From positions 1 to 7,341 of the forward strand of contig WOZB01000224.1 in the NCBI GenBank assembly GCA_011620445.1: a stretch of DNA of 7,341 bases. Direction: 5' to 3'. The translations under genes and the position numbers were made by a program. Below the pieces are notes generated by a model. It had not been told where the DNA came from. It saw only the letters and a list, made by a program, of their open reading frames with translations, and did no database searches. Shown in pieces: positions 6,173-7,341 of the stretch. This DNA comes from Anaerolineaceae bacterium (lineage in GTDB: Bacteria > Chloroflexota > Anaerolineae > Anaerolineales > Anaerolineaceae). Numbering within the stretch: position 1 is the first letter of the stretch; every line of letters begins with the position of its first letter.

Positions 6173-6987
6173 AGTACTTTATCCGTAATCACGAATTTGC
6201 GTTTGGGGTGGACCTGTCACGTTACAACGCCAGCGCTGACCTCAAGAACTGGCCGGATTTTGGCGCCATTGCCAGCCATGAGCCCAAGGTGGAATTTATC
6301 GGCCTGCGCACCGGGCAGAGTTGGGGTTATACCGACCCGGCCTTTGGGCATTTCTACAAGGAGGCGGAAGCCCTGGGGCTCTGCATTCTGCCTTATCATG
6401 TCATCTTCCCCGGGGAACCCGCCCTGCGGCAGACGGACGCCTTCCTGAAAATATTGGACGGGATTGACCTTGAAAGCCTGCGCCTGGTTTTGGACCTCGA
6501 ATTGGATCACGGCCAGACCCGGGCAACCATCACCAACATGCTGATTTGCTGCCTTGAGCAGCTAAAGATAGAGACCGGCCGCTACCCGATTGTATACTCA
6601 CGCGCCAGCTGGGTCGACCGTCACCTGCACGCGGAGGAACTGCCGCGGGTGGACTGGTGGCTGGCCCAATACTACTACCGCAAGCCCTATCCAGAGTACA
6701 CCTTTGAGTATCCTTGCCCGCCGGCTTTGCCAAAGGGGGTTGGAAGCTGGTTGATCCACCAGACCGCGGAGCGCGCGCCTGCCATCGGGGGCTTGGGCAC
6801 CTTCATGGATTATGACCGCTGGAACGGCGGCTCGGACGCCCTGCAAGCCTATTTCGGCCGCTCTACACAGTTGCAAGGAATAGCCTGCCCGCTGGACGGC
6901 CTGGATTGCCCGCGCAGGGATTGGCCAATGGCGGATTGCTGTAAACCCGCTGACAAATTGCTGGAGAAAGTTGCGGTGGAGGCATAA
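6169..6987 (+). CDS. GH25 family muramidase (phage endolysin or virion lysozyme)
   Basis: A 272-aa glycoside hydrolase of family 25, which cleaves the MurNAc-GlcNAc bond of peptidoglycan. Visible signatures are the opening strand FGVDLSRYN (12-20) with D15 and the catalytic strand LVLDLEL (106-112), holding D109 and E111, the DxE pair of the family. PIVYSR is at 140-145, WWLAQY at 163-168 and WLIHQT at 194-199. The catalytic barrel fills about residues 10-220. The remaining 50 residues form a tail with C240, C247, C257 and C258 that I do not recognise; it may bind the cell wall or virion. There is no signal peptide or membrane helix, so export would need a holin or delivery in the particle. 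The ATG overlaps the terminase stop in an ATGA arrangement, with GGAGGGA at 6154-6160. An earlier in-frame reading from 6097 lies inside terL and is rejected. A lysin between terminase and portal is an unusual order. Confidence 0.92.
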   Translation: MKYFIRNHEFAFGVDLSRYNASADLKNWPDFGAIASHEPKVEFIGLRTGQSWGYTDPAFGHFYKEAEALGLCILPYHVIFPGEPALRQTDAFLKILDGIDLESLRLVLDLELDHGQTRATITNMLICCLEQLKIETGRYPIVYSRASWVDRHLHAEELPRVDWWLAQYYYRKPYPEYTFEYPCPPALPKGVGSWLIHQTAERAPAIGGLGTFMDYDRWNGGSDALQAYFGRSTQLQGIACPLDGLDCPRRDWPMADCCKPADKLLEKVAVEA

Positions 6988-7341
6988 TGGCTAAATTTTC
7001 GAAGCTGCAGTCTGCCTGGCAAAATACCTTCCAAAAACGCAGCCAGTTGGCCATTGAGGAAACCGATAATACCTTTTTAGTCGGCAGCCGTGCTCTTGGT
7101 GAAAACCCGCTGGACCGCCCGGTCTATGACCGGCGCGCGGTGCTGGAAGAATGTCTGAATGCCTGGCGCTTCAACCCGCTGGCAAGGCGCCTGGTGGAAC
7201 TTACCAGCCAGTACGCGGCTGGAGGCGGCATGACCTGGCGCTGTGACCACCCTTATACCAGCGCATTTTTGAGAAGTTTCTGGAATGAGCGTCTGAACCG
7301 CTTGGACCTGCGTTTGAACGAATTTTCAGATGAATTGGTGC
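6987..7341 (+). CDS. Phage portal protein, N-terminal part (cut by window edge)
   Basis: An open frame that runs off the right edge; 118 codons are present. Portal proteins form the 12-subunit ring at one capsid vertex to which the terminase docks and through which DNA enters. The visible part has the usual portal opening: a charged N-terminus, then a helix with NP at 63-64 (AWRFNPLARRLVELTSQYAAGGG, residues about 59-81). In many portals, this segment precedes the first beta-rich stem of the wing domain. The ATG shares one base with the preceding stop (TAATG) and has GGAGG at 6978-6982, 4 nt upstream. Position directly after terL and the lysozyme supports the call. Because only about a quarter of a typical portal is visible, the assignment rests on this motif and the context. 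Confidence 0.75.
   Translation, partial: MAKFSKLQSAWQNTFQKRSQLAIEETDNTFLVGSRALGENPLDRPVYDRRAVLEECLNAWRFNPLARRLVELTSQYAAGGGMTWRCDHPYTSAFLRSFWNERLNRLDLRLNEFSDELV

Overview
The window looks like a junction between ordinary bacterial chromosome (about 1-3800) and the start of a phage-type DNA-packaging operon (about 3955 to the right edge). The host is probably a Chloroflexota bacterium, most likely of the Anaerolineae type. The clue is two small lipoproteins with Thr-Pro-rich linkers after the lipidated cysteine, or a Pro-rich tail, a style common in that group. This is inference from style and gene mix; no taxonomic marker gene is present.

Left part, minus strand: three genes read right to left in the order PsbP/Mog1-like lipoprotein (2465-3055), a second lipoprotein with a Thr-Pro linker (1426-2409), and a 12-helix MFS transporter (82-1341). 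The spacing (55 and 84 bp) allows one transcription unit, but an internal promoter is visible before the second gene. A YgjP/DUF45-type zinc metalloprotease (3116-3799, plus strand) diverges from the first lipoprotein. The 60-bp divergent gap holds a -10 box for each direction, each placed so that the transcript would begin at or within 1 nt of the start codon. Both transcripts would therefore be leaderless.

Middle, 3800-4011: an AT-rich, gene-free 212 bp. It contains a perfect 13-bp inverted repeat with a short T tail, an extended -10 promoter, a LexA-like palindrome just downstream of the predicted transcription start, and a strong AGGAGG ribosome binding site.

Right part, plus strand: four tightly overlapping genes. 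They are a 174-aa helical protein in the position of a terminase small subunit, a complete large terminase (ATPase plus nuclease), a GH25 muramidase, and the first 118 residues of a portal protein cut by the window edge. The overlaps (14, 4 and 1 nt) and a GGAGG-type site before each gene show one translationally coupled operon. Together these genes would cut and pump DNA into a capsid through the portal, with the muramidase degrading the cell wall for release or entry. No integrase, phage repressor, tRNA or att repeat is visible at the left border. The module may be a prophage whose integration genes lie elsewhere, or a domesticated packaging or gene-transfer-agent-like cluster under SOS-like control. 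The sequence alone does not decide between these.
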